DNA from: Confluentibacter lentus
GTDB taxonomy: Bacteria > Bacteroidota > Bacteroidia > Flavobacteriales > Flavobacteriaceae
Length of the DNA stretch: 64,000 nucleotides
NCBI RefSeq assembly: GCF_002806995.1
Contig: NZ_NIHE01000005.1
Coordinates: forward strand, 62,001-126,000
Direction of reading: 5' to 3'
Shown here: piece by piece, positions 18,495 through 27,096 of the stretch
Layout: each line of letters opens with the position of its first letter
Position numbering within the stretch: the stretch's first letter is position 1
Translations under genes and position numbers: made by a program
Notes under the pieces: model-generated
The model's database searches: none
What the model was told of the DNA's origin: nothing
The model's input: the letters and a program-made list of their open reading frames with translations, nothing else

Positions 18495-20972
18495 TTATTC
18501 CACTTTATAGCTGTATTCTTGATAGCCAATAGCCCCATTGTCACTAATGGCCTCCATAATTACCATCATATCACCTGTAACGTCTCCATTGTAAAAAGAG
18601 ATTTCAGCTTTGCCAGAATCATCGGTTTTTAATATGGGTTGCCAATGGATTACTGTTCTTAAGTCGGGTTTATCCAATTCTTTTGGAATTGGCTTATCAT
18701 ATTTTGGGGCATAAAATACTTTGGTTTCTGAAAAGACAGGCACAGAAAGATTGGTTATTCCTTTTGGTTTGCGTTGGTATGCCCCATGAATACCTATTCC
18801 TGCTTTAGTGTAAATGGCAATAATATTTCCTGTTGGAGGGGGATCTTTACAAGTTTGTGGAAATAATTCACAATAAAAACTAGCAAAAAACTTAGCATAT
18901 TCAATAACCTCCACACTGGTAACTTGACTTGGTGGTATACCTTCTATTTGTGAGTATTCATAAGGCCTTACAGTAACGCCATCAATAACAACAAGTGTTG
19001 GTTCATTGTTTATACCAAACGCATACAAAACGCCATCAATTCTTTTTATTTGAATTTTATCTGGAAAACTAAACATTAGCACACTATAAAGTCCATAGGA
19101 CCATTTTTGTTCTTTCTCTTGTATGTCTTTACCATCAATGATTCTGTCAGGTTCGCCAAACCGTTTGGCGACTTTTTGCTGCGCAGCGTTAAGGTTTCTG
19201 CCGGTTAACACTACTTCATCTAAGGCAATATTGCCTTCGGGAATAAAAAAATCATCTTCGGCTTTTTTCCTTTCAATGGTTTTTTCAACAAGCTTTTCAA
19301 TTTTCGGGTTAGGTTTTTCTATCTCTTTTGTATGGTTGAAAACAATTGGCGGGACGGTTCTTTCATCAATATTAAAATCATATTCTACTTTTTTACCCGA
19401 TTTTTTAGTGCTTTGGATAAGGATGTTAAGTTCACCTCCAAATTCATCATCCAAATCAAAATAAAACTTGCCAAGACTATCGGTGGTTTGTGCGTACAGA
19501 ACTTCTTCTTTCCCGAAGGTCATCATAGTTAAATCAATATGATTGCCATCGTTTTTGGAAGATTTACTAATTATATTGCCGGAAACGGTTAATGAAGATT
19601 CTGGTTTGAACAAAAGTTTGTCATAAGGTTTCGAATACTTATAATGCCTCCAGCCTTGGGTAAGCATTAGGGCATCCAAATCGGTGTCCTTATTTTCATT
19701 ATTGTTGAAATAATAACCCGGATTTTCAATCATGCCTTTCAGCTCCGAGCTCAACAAAAAATAAGACAGGATATTATTTCGTAAACTTTGCATCTGCCCC
19801 AATTCTTTTTTATCAATTACCAAAACGGATGCATTGCCATTCATGAATTCACCCTTGCTATTCGTGGTTTCGAGAGTTAAATGGGTCAGTTCCCGTTTTG
19901 AATATTTGGATTTATTGGTCGACACTTTTAAATTTAACTCATTTTCCAAACTTTTATTGAAATAAAGTCTTTCAGCTACCATCCGTTTATAATTGTCCAT
20001 CATTTTAAAAACAAGGATGCCCTCGGGAAGCTCGTTACTTGAAAACAGGAATTTTAAATTACCGTTTTTGAGTGGCGCCTTTAATTCATGAAGTGTTGTT
20101 CCCCTAAAGGAAACATTCAAATAAATGGAATCGTTTTTTAAATAGTTTGATGCCGTGTTTATGGTGATGATTTTATCCTTTTCAACCACCGAAAGGACAT
20201 GTCCCATAAATGCTGCTTTTGGCAACGGATGGATTTTTGGATCGTTCTTAAGTTTGGCGTGGTAGGTTCTGTTGCCGTTCACCGAATCCAGTTGAAAACT
20301 CCCCATGCCAAGAGAATTGCTTTTAAAAGTTGTTATTTGATTATTTTCATCATCAAATACAGCGCCTTCCACAGGGATTCCTGTTCCAAAGCTATTTAAG
20401 GCCTTAAATCCAACCTTGCTTGAAAGCCCATGAACCAATTCGCCGCTTTCGGGCAGAAACTGCAAGTCGATGTAATTATTGATTGTAGACGTGATTTCTG
20501 GGTGTTCTTCCGTGGATGATAATTGTATTTGCGAAGTGACTTCTTTATTTGTTGTACTGTCATAAATAGAAAACACTTGCACATACTTTTCAAAGAAAAA
20601 ATCGGTATCAAAATTCTTGTTCCATTCGGTGTATGCCCTGACGAGGTAAGTGCCGGCTTGTAAGGTTTCGGGTAAATCGAAATGTCCCTCGCCAATGCCT
20701 TTGTCAATTTTAATTAGTTTTTTCTCAATAAGTTTTTTTTCAGCATTTATGAGTTCTACATAAAGTACGCCACTCAAATCGGTAGGGGTGTTGTCAAGTG
20801 ATTTTGTGACGATGGACTTAAACCAAATGGTGGAACCAGTAGTGTAAATATCCTTATCTAGTTGCAGGTATATTTTTTCTGCTAAAGAGGCGTTGGAAAT
20901 AGTGTTCTGCCCAATAGCTACATTAGTCAAGCACATCCCAATGATTAACAATAAATGATTTATTTTCTCCAT
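18495..20972 (-). CDS. MG2 / TonB-receptor-plug domain surface protein, paralogue 2 of 3
   Basis: An 825-residue paralogue of its two neighbours. It has a signal peptide (about residues 1-21), an MG2-like domain almost identical to that of the downstream copy, a short linker instead of that copy's second module, the conserved LQFLPESGELVHGLSSKVGF block, and a plug-like domain (LDEVVLTGR, LVVIDGVTV, TSVEVIEYAK, GNIIAIYTKAG). The C-terminus (SFYNGDVTGDMMVIMEAIS) is conserved in the array. The N-terminal part is closer to the downstream copy while the middle is closer to the upstream copy, which suggests gene conversion. No enzymatic motif is visible. It lies 6 bp from each neighbour, so it is surely cotranscribed. 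Confidence 0.8.
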   Translation of the reverse strand: MEKINHLLLIIGMCLTNVAIGQNTISNASLAEKIYLQLDKDIYTTGSTIWFKSIVTKSLDNTPTDLSGVLYVELINAEKKLIEKKLIKIDKGIGEGHFDLPETLQAGTYLVRAYTEWNKNFDTDFFFEKYVQVFSIYDSTTNKEVTSQIQLSSTEEHPEITSTINNYIDLQFLPESGELVHGLSSKVGFKALNSFGTGIPVEGAVFDDENNQITTFKSNSLGMGSFQLDSVNGNRTYHAKLKNDPKIHPLPKAAFMGHVLSVVEKDKIITINTASNYLKNDSIYLNVSFRGTTLHELKAPLKNGNLKFLFSSNELPEGILVFKMMDNYKRMVAERLYFNKSLENELNLKVSTNKSKYSKRELTHLTLETTNSKGEFMNGNASVLVIDKKELGQMQSLRNNILSYFLLSSELKGMIENPGYYFNNNENKDTDLDALMLTQGWRHYKYSKPYDKLLFKPESSLTVSGNIISKSSKNDGNHIDLTMMTFGKEEVLYAQTTDSLGKFYFDLDDEFGGELNILIQSTKKSGKKVEYDFNIDERTVPPIVFNHTKEIEKPNPKIEKLVEKTIERKKAEDDFFIPEGNIALDEVVLTGRNLNAAQQKVAKRFGEPDRIIDGKDIQEKEQKWSYGLYSVLMFSFPDKIQIKRIDGVLYAFGINNEPTLVVIDGVTVRPYEYSQIEGIPPSQVTSVEVIEYAKFFASFYCELFPQTCKDPPPTGNIIAIYTKAGIGIHGAYQRKPKGITNLSVPVFSETKVFYAPKYDKPIPKELDKPDLRTVIHWQPILKTDDSGKAEISFYNGDVTGDMMVIMEAISDNGAIGYQEYSYKVE

Positions 20973-20978
20973 AGTATT

Positions 20979-23516
20979 CTATTCCACTTTATAGCTGTAT
21001 TCTTGATAGCCAATAGACCCGTTGTCACTAATGACCTCCATAATTACCATCATGTCGCCTGTAATATCTCCATTGTAAAAAGAGATTTCGATTTTGCCTG
21101 AATTATCTGTTTTTAATATCGGTTCCCAATGTATTAAGCTTCTTAAATCTGGCCATTCTAAATCTTCTGCGGTTATTGTGTCATATTTTGGGGCATAAAA
21201 TGTTTTGCTTTCTGAAAATATGGGAATCATAGTTTGGGATAAGCCCTTAATGTGTCGTGTGTAAGCGCCATAAATACCTCTTTGGCCTTTGGTATATATG
21301 GCAATTATATTTCCTTGACCAGGGCATCTTCCCATTATTACTTTACTACAAAACATCCCAAATGATTTGGCATACTCTATGACTTCTACACTAGTAATTT
21401 CTTCGGCTGGGATGTTTTGAAGATTCTGATATTCATAAAGCTGAACAGGGATACCGTCCACAATGATTAGAGTGGGTTCGTTGTTCAAAGCCTTGGCATA
21501 TAAAATTCCATCTATTGTCCTTACTATCTCAATCTTATCACGAAAATTATAATAAAGTATGTCATAAATTCCCGAATGCCATCGTTGTTCTTTCTCTTGC
21601 AGCTCCTTACCATCAATTATTATATCTGGTTCTCCAAACCGTTTTGTGACTTTTTGCTGTGCTGCATTTAGGTTTCTGCCTGTTAATAATACTTCATCCA
21701 GGGCAATATTGCCCTCAGGAATATAGAAGTCATCCATAACCCTTGCCTTTTTTACCTCTTTTTCAACCAGTTTTTCAATAATGGGATCTGGTTTTTCTAT
21801 GATTTTTTTGGGTTCGAAAACAATAATTGGGGATTTCTTTTCATCAATCCTGAAGTCGTAATTAACTTTTTTACCCGATTTTTTAGTGCTTTGGATAAGC
21901 ACATTCAGTGAGCCACCAAATTCATCATCCAAAGTGAAATTGAAACGACCTAAGGTATCGGTCGTTTGGGTATACAGAACTTCTTCTTTTCCAAATGTCA
22001 TCATGGTGAGATTTACCTGTTTGTCTTTGTTGGTAAACGACTTGTTAATTGCCGTTCCAGAAACGGTTAAAGCAGTTTCTGGTCTGAATGAAAGCTTGTC
22101 ATATGGTTTAGAGTATTTATAATGCCTCCAGCCTTGGGTAAGCATTAGGGCATCCAAATCGGCTTCCTTATTTTCATTATTGCTCAAGTAATAACCCGGA
22201 TTTTCAATCTCACCTTTCAGTTCCGAGCTTAATAAAAAATAAGATAGGATATTATCCCGTAAACTTTGCATTGGCCCCAATTCCTTTTTATCAATCACCA
22301 AAATAGATGCATTGACGTTTATAGATTCCCCTTTGTCATTAGTAGTTTCTAGGGTTAAATGGGTCAGTTCCCGTTTTGAATATTTGGATTTATTGGTCGC
22401 AACTTTTAAATTTAAGTCGTTTCCCAATCTTTTATTAAAATAAAGTCTTTCAGCAACAGTGCGTTTATTGGCATCCATCATTTTAAAAACAAGGATGCCC
22501 TCAGGGAGTTCGTTACTTGAAAATAGGAACTTTAAAGTGCCATTCTTGAGTGGTGCTTTCAATTCATGGAGCGTGGTTCCCCTAAAAGACACATTCAAAT
22601 AAATGGAATCGTTTTTTAAATAGTTTGACGATGTGTTTATTGTGATGATTTTATCCTGTTCAACAACCGAAAGGACATGTCCCATAAACGTTGCTTTTGG
22701 CAACGGATGTATTTTTGATGTATTCTTAAGTTTGGCATGGTAGGTTTTGTTACCGTTTACCGAATCGAGTTGAAAGCTTCCCATGCCCAAGGCATTGCTT
22801 TTGAAAGTTGTTATTTGGTTATTTTCATCATCAAATACAGTTCCTTCTACAGTAATACCAGTCCCAAAGCTGTTTAAGGCTTTAAACCCGACCTTGCTAG
22901 AAAGTCCATGAACCAATTCACCGCTTTCTGGTAAAAATTGCAAATCGATGTCATTATTGATTATGGAAGTGGTTTCTGTTTTTTCTTCTGTGGATAATAA
23001 TTCGCTTTGTGAAGTTCCTTCTTTATTTGTTGTACTGTCATAAAGTGAAAACACTTGCACATACTTTTCAAAGAAGAAATCTGAATCAAAGTTTTTGTTC
23101 CATTCGGTGTAGGCTCTGATGAGGTAGGTGCCAGCTTGCAAGGTTTCAGGTAAATCGAAATGCCCATTGCCAATGCCTTGGTTTAGCTTGATGAGTTTTT
23201 TTTCAATAATCGTTTCTTCAGCATTGATGAGTTCTATATGTAGAACGCTACTCAAATCGGTAGGGGTGTTGTCAACTGATTTTGTGACAATGGATTTAAA
23301 CCAAATGGTAGAACCTTTGGTGTAAATATCTTTGTCTAGTTGCAGGTATATTTTTTCTGCTAAAGAGGTATTGGAAATAGTGGTTTTAGATTCTTGTGAA
23401 TTTGCAACTACGGAATTAAAACAGCTACTTAATAACAAAAATAAACACACAAAGCTGTACTTAGAAACTTTAAGCACAGCCATAAAATCATTTTTTTTGC
23501 TATTTCTTTTATTCAA
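20979..23516 (-). CDS. MG2 / TonB-receptor-plug domain surface protein, paralogue 1 of 3
   Basis: First of the three array genes, 845 residues. The N-terminus is longer than in the paralogues: MNKRNSKKNDF precedes a hydrophobic leader (MAVLKVSKYSFVCLFLLLSS), so translation may really begin at the second Met; a cysteine at the end of the leader (LLLSSC) would allow lipidation, unlike in the other copies. The MG2-like module, the GELVHGLSSKVGF block, the plug-like domain (LDEVLLTGR, LIIVDGIPV, TSVEVIEYAK, GNIIAIYTKGQ) and the conserved end follow. The plug portion is the most divergent of the three (WHSGIYDILYYNFRDK). It starts 11 bp after the stop of the VOC gene, so the array may be read from that upstream cluster. 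Confidence 0.8.
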   Translation of the reverse strand: MNKRNSKKNDFMAVLKVSKYSFVCLFLLLSSCFNSVVANSQESKTTISNTSLAEKIYLQLDKDIYTKGSTIWFKSIVTKSVDNTPTDLSSVLHIELINAEETIIEKKLIKLNQGIGNGHFDLPETLQAGTYLIRAYTEWNKNFDSDFFFEKYVQVFSLYDSTTNKEGTSQSELLSTEEKTETTSIINNDIDLQFLPESGELVHGLSSKVGFKALNSFGTGITVEGTVFDDENNQITTFKSNALGMGSFQLDSVNGNKTYHAKLKNTSKIHPLPKATFMGHVLSVVEQDKIITINTSSNYLKNDSIYLNVSFRGTTLHELKAPLKNGTLKFLFSSNELPEGILVFKMMDANKRTVAERLYFNKRLGNDLNLKVATNKSKYSKRELTHLTLETTNDKGESINVNASILVIDKKELGPMQSLRDNILSYFLLSSELKGEIENPGYYLSNNENKEADLDALMLTQGWRHYKYSKPYDKLSFRPETALTVSGTAINKSFTNKDKQVNLTMMTFGKEEVLYTQTTDTLGRFNFTLDDEFGGSLNVLIQSTKKSGKKVNYDFRIDEKKSPIIVFEPKKIIEKPDPIIEKLVEKEVKKARVMDDFYIPEGNIALDEVLLTGRNLNAAQQKVTKRFGEPDIIIDGKELQEKEQRWHSGIYDILYYNFRDKIEIVRTIDGILYAKALNNEPTLIIVDGIPVQLYEYQNLQNIPAEEITSVEVIEYAKSFGMFCSKVIMGRCPGQGNIIAIYTKGQRGIYGAYTRHIKGLSQTMIPIFSESKTFYAPKYDTITAEDLEWPDLRSLIHWEPILKTDNSGKIEISFYNGDITGDMMVIMEVISDNGSIGYQEYSYKVE

Positions 23517-23527
23517 TATAATAGGTT

Positions 23528-23914
23528 TTATTCCATAGAATGAATTCCAATCATATTGCCTTCGGTATCTAAAGCCAGCACAATAAAACCGTAGTCTCCA
23601 ATAGACATTTTAGATCGAAATACACTACCTCCAGCAGCTTCGATTCTGGTTTCTTCAATAGCACAATCTTTACTGTAAAAATAGACGATGGTACTGTTGT
23701 TGCCTGCCTTAAAACCTTCCATATATACCAAAGCTCCAGAAGCCATGTTTTTGGATTCCATGTTGGATGGAAATGCCAACATTTGAAGAGGCATGTCTTC
23801 TGGTGTTGGCAGTACAGATAATTGTATTTGAAATACGTTTTCGTAAAAGATTTTGGCTCTTTGTAGGTTATCGGTGTAAATTTCGAACCAAACTACTGGG
23901 TTGTGGATTTCCAT
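23528..23914 (-). CDS. VOC family (glyoxalase-like) protein
   Basis: A 128-residue protein of the vicinal-oxygen-chelate superfamily. It begins NPVVWFEIYTDNLQRAKIFYENVF, the classic first beta-alpha-beta module, and ends with the second module (DCAIEETRIEAAGGSVFRSK to LALDTEGNMIGIHS), where the final glutamate typical of metal-binding members is visible (DTEGN). Members include glyoxalases, dioxygenases and antibiotic-binding proteins, and small single-domain ones in Bacteroidota are mostly uncharacterised. It precedes the MG2/plug array by 11 bp on the same strand and follows the DoxX gene, separated by 120 bp that may hold a promoter. Confidence 0.82.
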   Translation of the reverse strand: MEIHNPVVWFEIYTDNLQRAKIFYENVFQIQLSVLPTPEDMPLQMLAFPSNMESKNMASGALVYMEGFKAGNNSTIVYFYSKDCAIEETRIEAAGGSVFRSKMSIGDYGFIVLALDTEGNMIGIHSME

Positions 23915-24034
23915 AATGAGTTATTTTTAATGACACATCAAACGTCTTATTGACATTTAGTTAGCATTAAAAATAAATAAATTTCTTTCAAAAACCATCA
24001 GGTGATTGCATATTCTTTTAAATAGCTAAATTAA

Positions 24035-24424
24035 TTATCTATTTAAAAAGACCTCATACATTTTTTTATGTCTTAATAACAAGCTAGTCCAAACAATCAT
24101 TCCGAATAGTATAGGGAAGAATATATTAGAAAGCGGATCTCCGTGAATGATATGTGTTGCCACAGCACCACCAAGCCAACCAGTTAACAATATAGCTCCA
24201 ATGAAAGCTGTTTTTGGTATTGCATATAATACAGTGCTAACAAATAAAATGATGCCTAAATAATGTACGGAATATTCTGGATATCCCATCTCTTTGGCGC
24301 CTGTTACTGCCATTTCAGTCATTAGTAAATTATTAAAAGCGCCCATTAAAAGCATAATGACGATGATACCTTGAAGGATGTAGGATATCCATAACCTTAG
24401 TTTTGGAATATTATTTGTACTCAT
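24035..24424 (-). CDS. DoxX-like family membrane protein
   Basis: A 129-residue integral membrane protein with four hydrophobic helices (about residues 13-31, 48-66, 72-90 and 98-116). The sequence ILQGIIVIMLLMGAFNNLL, YPEYSVHYLGIILFVSTVLYAIP (two adjoining parts of the family core) and FIGAILLTGWLGGAVATH match the DoxX-like (DUF4345/DoxX_2-like) family, whose best-known members are membrane partners of oxidoreductases. It sits 30 bp downstream of the SRPBCC-VOC fusion gene in the ArsR-headed cluster, a common neighbourhood for small DoxX proteins. The role is inferred from family only. Confidence 0.78.
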   Translation of the reverse strand: MSTNNIPKLRLWISYILQGIIVIMLLMGAFNNLLMTEMAVTGAKEMGYPEYSVHYLGIILFVSTVLYAIPKTAFIGAILLTGWLGGAVATHIIHGDPLSNIFFPILFGMIVWTSLLLRHKKMYEVFLNR

Positions 24425-24454
24425 AACTTGCTAAATTTTAGATATTTAAAGATA

Positions 24455-25417
24455 TTAATTTTTATAATTTATCATCCAATTGATGCCATATTTATCGGAG
24501 AACTCACCAAAGTAGGCACCAAAAAACATATCTGCCATAGGCATACTAACAGTGCCATCCACAGAGAGTTCGTTAAAGAGTCTGTCTGCTTCTTCTCTTG
24601 TTTCTGGTTCAATGCAGAGGTGCATATTGTTTCCTTTCGTTAATGTGAAGCCCATTTCCTTTGGTGCGTCTGTTCCCATTAAAATGTGGTTTCCAGTGAT
24701 GGGCAATTCTACATGTAATACCATTTTTTTAATGGCATCGGCTATGGGTGGATGTCCAGCATCGCTTGAAATATCTCCAAAACGTTGCATGCCTTTTCCC
24801 GAGAATTCGGTTTTAAAAACTTTTTTGTAGAAATTAAAGGCTTCTTCAGTTTTGCCATCAAAATTTAAATATGTGGTGACTCTTGGCGTATTGTCTAATT
24901 TTAGTTCGCTTCTTAATTTGAATTTTTGTTCAATATAAGCATCCAAATTTTCAAGAGCCATCGTAAAGCCTTGTTGGAATCCTAATGCAATTATTTTCTC
25001 GAGATCAGCTAGGCTTTCATAAGTGGCTACAATGGAAACCAAGGTTTTATTCGCATTTTCAGTAAATGTATTGTTCCATTGCGTTCTGGGCATGTCTTTA
25101 TTGGTAACTCCGTTTTCATCACAAAAAGCATCCAAACCAGAATAGCTTTTCTTAGGGTCGATTTTTATATAATCATTTTTACACCAATGTTTGTCATTTT
25201 CTGGACTTAGCATATAATACAACCATGTGCCACCTTCTCTAAAATCCATGGACTTTGTTACGGTGCGATACGGTTTTGGTGCCCACCATTGGTCAAGAAT
25301 TTCTGGTTTGGTCCAAGCATCCCAAACCAAATCTAGGTTTGCGGCAAATTCACGTTGTATGTTTACGGTATTATTTTCTTTGTTTACAATAAAGTTGAAT
25401 AACAGATGGTTTTTCAT
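24455..25417 (-). CDS. SRPBCC (AHSA1-type) and VOC (PhnB-like) domain fusion protein
   Basis: A 320-residue fusion of two small-ligand-binding folds. Residues 12-165 are an activator-of-Hsp90-ATPase-type SRPBCC domain (REFAANLDLVWDAWTKPEIL, WWAPKPYRT, GFQQGFTMALENLDAYIE). Residues 180-320 are a PhnB-like VOC domain (VTTYLNFDGKTEEAFNFYKK, HILMGTDAP, CIEPETREEADRLFNELS, FFGAYFGEFSDKYGINWM). Both families usually occur as separate genes behind ArsR regulators. The gene follows arsR by about 40 bp on the same strand and probably answers to it. The ligand is unknown. Fusions of this kind occur in Bacteroidota, but the sequence gives no catalytic mechanism. Confidence 0.88.
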   Translation of the reverse strand: MKNHLLFNFIVNKENNTVNIQREFAANLDLVWDAWTKPEILDQWWAPKPYRTVTKSMDFREGGTWLYYMLSPENDKHWCKNDYIKIDPKKSYSGLDAFCDENGVTNKDMPRTQWNNTFTENANKTLVSIVATYESLADLEKIIALGFQQGFTMALENLDAYIEQKFKLRSELKLDNTPRVTTYLNFDGKTEEAFNFYKKVFKTEFSGKGMQRFGDISSDAGHPPIADAIKKMVLHVELPITGNHILMGTDAPKEMGFTLTKGNNMHLCIEPETREEADRLFNELSVDGTVSMPMADMFFGAYFGEFSDKYGINWMINYKN

Positions 25418-25458
25418 TTTGATTTGTTTTTATTGATTTAGGTAAGCATTGATTTACT

Positions 25459-25794
25459 CTATGCTTTGTTCTGATCCTTGTTTTCTTTTTGAATGTTTGC
25501 CAAATACATATCCAGATTGTCGAAGCGGTTTTCCCAAAGTTTTCTAAATTGTTCTAACCATTGGTCTATTTCTTTCATCTTATTTTTTTCCAGATGGTAA
25601 TAAATTTCCCTGCCGACTTGCTCATGTTTCACCAACTCGCATTCCGATAGTATTTTAATATGGTTAGACACCGCTTGTCTGGTAGAATCAAAATGTTCTG
25701 CTATAGCATTGGGTGTCATGGCTTGTGTGGTAAGAAGCACCAAAATGGCTCTTCTGGTGGGGTCGGCAATGGCTTGGAAAATATCTCTTCTCAT
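25459..25794 (-). CDS. ArsR family winged-helix transcriptional regulator
   Basis: A 111-residue ArsR/SmtB-type repressor from the ATG at 25794 ([20 protein letters not shown]); an in-frame ATG eight codons upstream gives an unnatural leader and is less likely. The winged helix is visible: [29 protein letters not shown] (recognition helix) and [15 protein letters not shown] (wing), followed by a helix with [17 protein letters not shown], the C-terminus common in the SRPBCC-linked ArsR group. No metal-binding cysteine pair is present, so the signal is probably not a metal. The gene heads a cluster with the SRPBCC-VOC fusion, DoxX and VOC genes. A 10-bp perfect inverted repeat flanks its promoter element, pointing to autorepression. 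Confidence 0.92.
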   Translation of the reverse strand: MRRDIFQAIADPTRRAILVLLTTQAMTPNAIAEHFDSTRQAVSNHIKILSECELVKHEQVGREIYYHLEKNKMKEIDQWLEQFRKLWENRFDNLDMYLANIQKENKDQNKA

Positions 25795-25813
25795 AATTAT
25801 AAATAATAAATTT

Positions 25814-25857
25814 CGCAATCAATCGTTTGCAAATATATGTGCAATTAATTGATTGCG
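25814..25857 (-). promoter_or_regulatory. arsR promoter within an inverted-repeat operator
   Basis: CGCAATCAAT (25814-25823) and ATTGATTGCG (25848-25857) are perfect 10-bp inverted repeats 24 bp apart. Between them on the minus strand lies TATATTTG (25830-25837), a -7 promoter element about 36 bp before the arsR ATG. The 3' arm overlaps the palindrome CAATTAATTG (25842-25851). The geometry fits repressor binding that blocks RNA polymerase; that the ligand-free ArsR dimer binds here is inference. Confidence 0.72.
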
Positions 25858-25929
25858 CAAATGTTTATTGAAATTTTTACTAGGGATTTTTATAGTTGAG
25901 TATAAAGACTAATAACTATTATTCTATTG

Positions 25930-26337
25930 TTATTTTTCGTTTAAAAGTGCGTTATCAAATTTATCACGGTTAAATGTCCAGATAGTCAAATTATCGTCTA
26001 ATATGGTATAAATGGCATGCCAATAATCTTTGTTTACTTTCCAAAAATCAAGGGATATTTCTAGAATTGCTTCCATAATAGCTCCTTCATTACCACTTTC
26101 GCCAAATGATAGTATGTCAATTTGTAATTTCTCAATGGCTAGTGGAACTATATAGCCAAGGCTAAATTCTTGTCTTAACATCATAGCTATATCATCATTG
26201 GTCAACTCTATTAATGGCAGTTTTCTTATTTCGTGTGTTCGTTTTACCAAATAACTGTCATAAGTTGGCTCACCCCAAAAGTCTTTTTCTAAATTTTCAA
26301 GTGTCTTTTGTTGCCAATTGTTTTCCAATTTAATCAT
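25930..26337 (-). CDS. CdiI-type contact-dependent growth inhibition immunity protein, orphan
   Basis: A 135-residue acidic cytoplasmic protein. Segments such as KTLENLEKDFWGEPTYDSYL, LPLIELTNDDIAMMLRQEFS, GYIVPLAIEKLQIDIL and GNEGAIMEAILEI match the CdiI immunity family known from CDI and related polymorphic-toxin loci (CdiI_2-like). Such proteins neutralise a cognate toxin domain delivered by a neighbouring cell. No toxin or CdiA/Rhs-like gene lies nearby, so this is an orphan, either protecting against non-kin toxins or reused. It follows the arsR operator region and precedes an SRPBCC gene on the same strand. Family assignment is by recognition of the pattern and not by a search. Confidence 0.72.
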   Translation of the reverse strand: MIKLENNWQQKTLENLEKDFWGEPTYDSYLVKRTHEIRKLPLIELTNDDIAMMLRQEFSLGYIVPLAIEKLQIDILSFGESGNEGAIMEAILEISLDFWKVNKDYWHAIYTILDDNLTIWTFNRDKFDNALLNEK

Positions 26338-26476
26338 TGCTAGTATTATTTTTGGGTCAACCCTCGTTTTGTTGTCGTTTGCTTCTTCTGGAAAGCACGC
26401 AAAAACGGTGGTTAATTTGGGATTTTCAGAAGATAGAAAGCAAGTGAATAATTACTATTGCAAGAGTGCTAACTTT

Positions 26477-26935
26477 TTAATTTTCAGATATACGTTTAAG
26501 TGTATCCAATGCCTTTGGCCAAGTTGTTTTAAAATAATCTAGGTAATCCTCTGTAATGTCCATATCAATGGTCACTGTAGTGACGCCATTATTTTCATTA
26601 AATGAATAATTTTCCAAACCGCCAGCCCATTTTTCAACCTGTTCCCCTTTGGTAATTTCGATGTCGCCATCTAATATGCCATAATGGCGAATGGACACAA
26701 ATTTAGCGGGAATAAGATCCGCAATTTCTGAGACCATACCGCCGCGGTTGCCTTTTTCATCGGTGCCAACAAAATACATTTTAGCACCTTTTTTCCATTG
26801 ACCTTCGTAAGTTGAGGTTGGGTTAAACTCCGCTGTCCACTGCTCGTAGGTTTCAATATTTTTAAGTCCTAACATGGTTTCAAAAACGTTTTTAGCAGAA
26901 GATTTTATGTCTTTTTTAAATTGTATTTTTTCCAT
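26477..26935 (-). CDS. SRPBCC (AHSA1-like) domain protein
   Basis: A 152-residue single-domain protein of the START/SRPBCC superfamily. Visible elements are the N-terminal strand and helix (FKKDIKSSAKNVFETMLGLK), a central hairpin (EGQWKKGAKMYFVG; GNRGGMVSEIADLIPAKFVS) and the long C-terminal helix (DYLDYFKTTWPKALDTLKRI). These folds form a hydrophobic ligand cavity; the ligand and activity are unknown. It lies 139 bp from the CdiI-type gene in the same direction, with no obvious shared function. The region is part of a patch of small accessory genes (25.9-28.5 kb). Confidence 0.8.
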   Translation of the reverse strand: MEKIQFKKDIKSSAKNVFETMLGLKNIETYEQWTAEFNPTSTYEGQWKKGAKMYFVGTDEKGNRGGMVSEIADLIPAKFVSIRHYGILDGDIEITKGEQVEKWAGGLENYSFNENNGVTTVTIDMDITEDYLDYFKTTWPKALDTLKRISEN

Positions 26936-27096
26936 GATATCTAAAGTTGAAATTGTTTTTTTTAAGAAAACTTTTTATCGTGGCTCTAAATTAAGATTTT
27001 TCAGTACAATATCCAATTGGTTAAATGTCTTTTTGTCAATTAGTTACTTATTTATTTTTAGAGGCAAGTCCATTGACTATAGTTAGATATTGTTTA

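Larger units (their letters stand above)
15795..23516 (-). repeat. tandem array of three paralogous MG2/TonB-plug protein genes
   Basis: Three genes on the minus strand (20979-23516, 18495-20972, 15795-18488), separated by only 6 bp each, encode homologous 845-, 825- and 897-residue proteins. Long nucleotide stretches are nearly identical between the copies, especially the N-terminal MG2-like module and, between the first two transcribed copies, the middle. The two upstream copies share a deletion of roughly 60-75 residues relative to the last copy, showing that they separated most recently. Confidence 0.9.
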
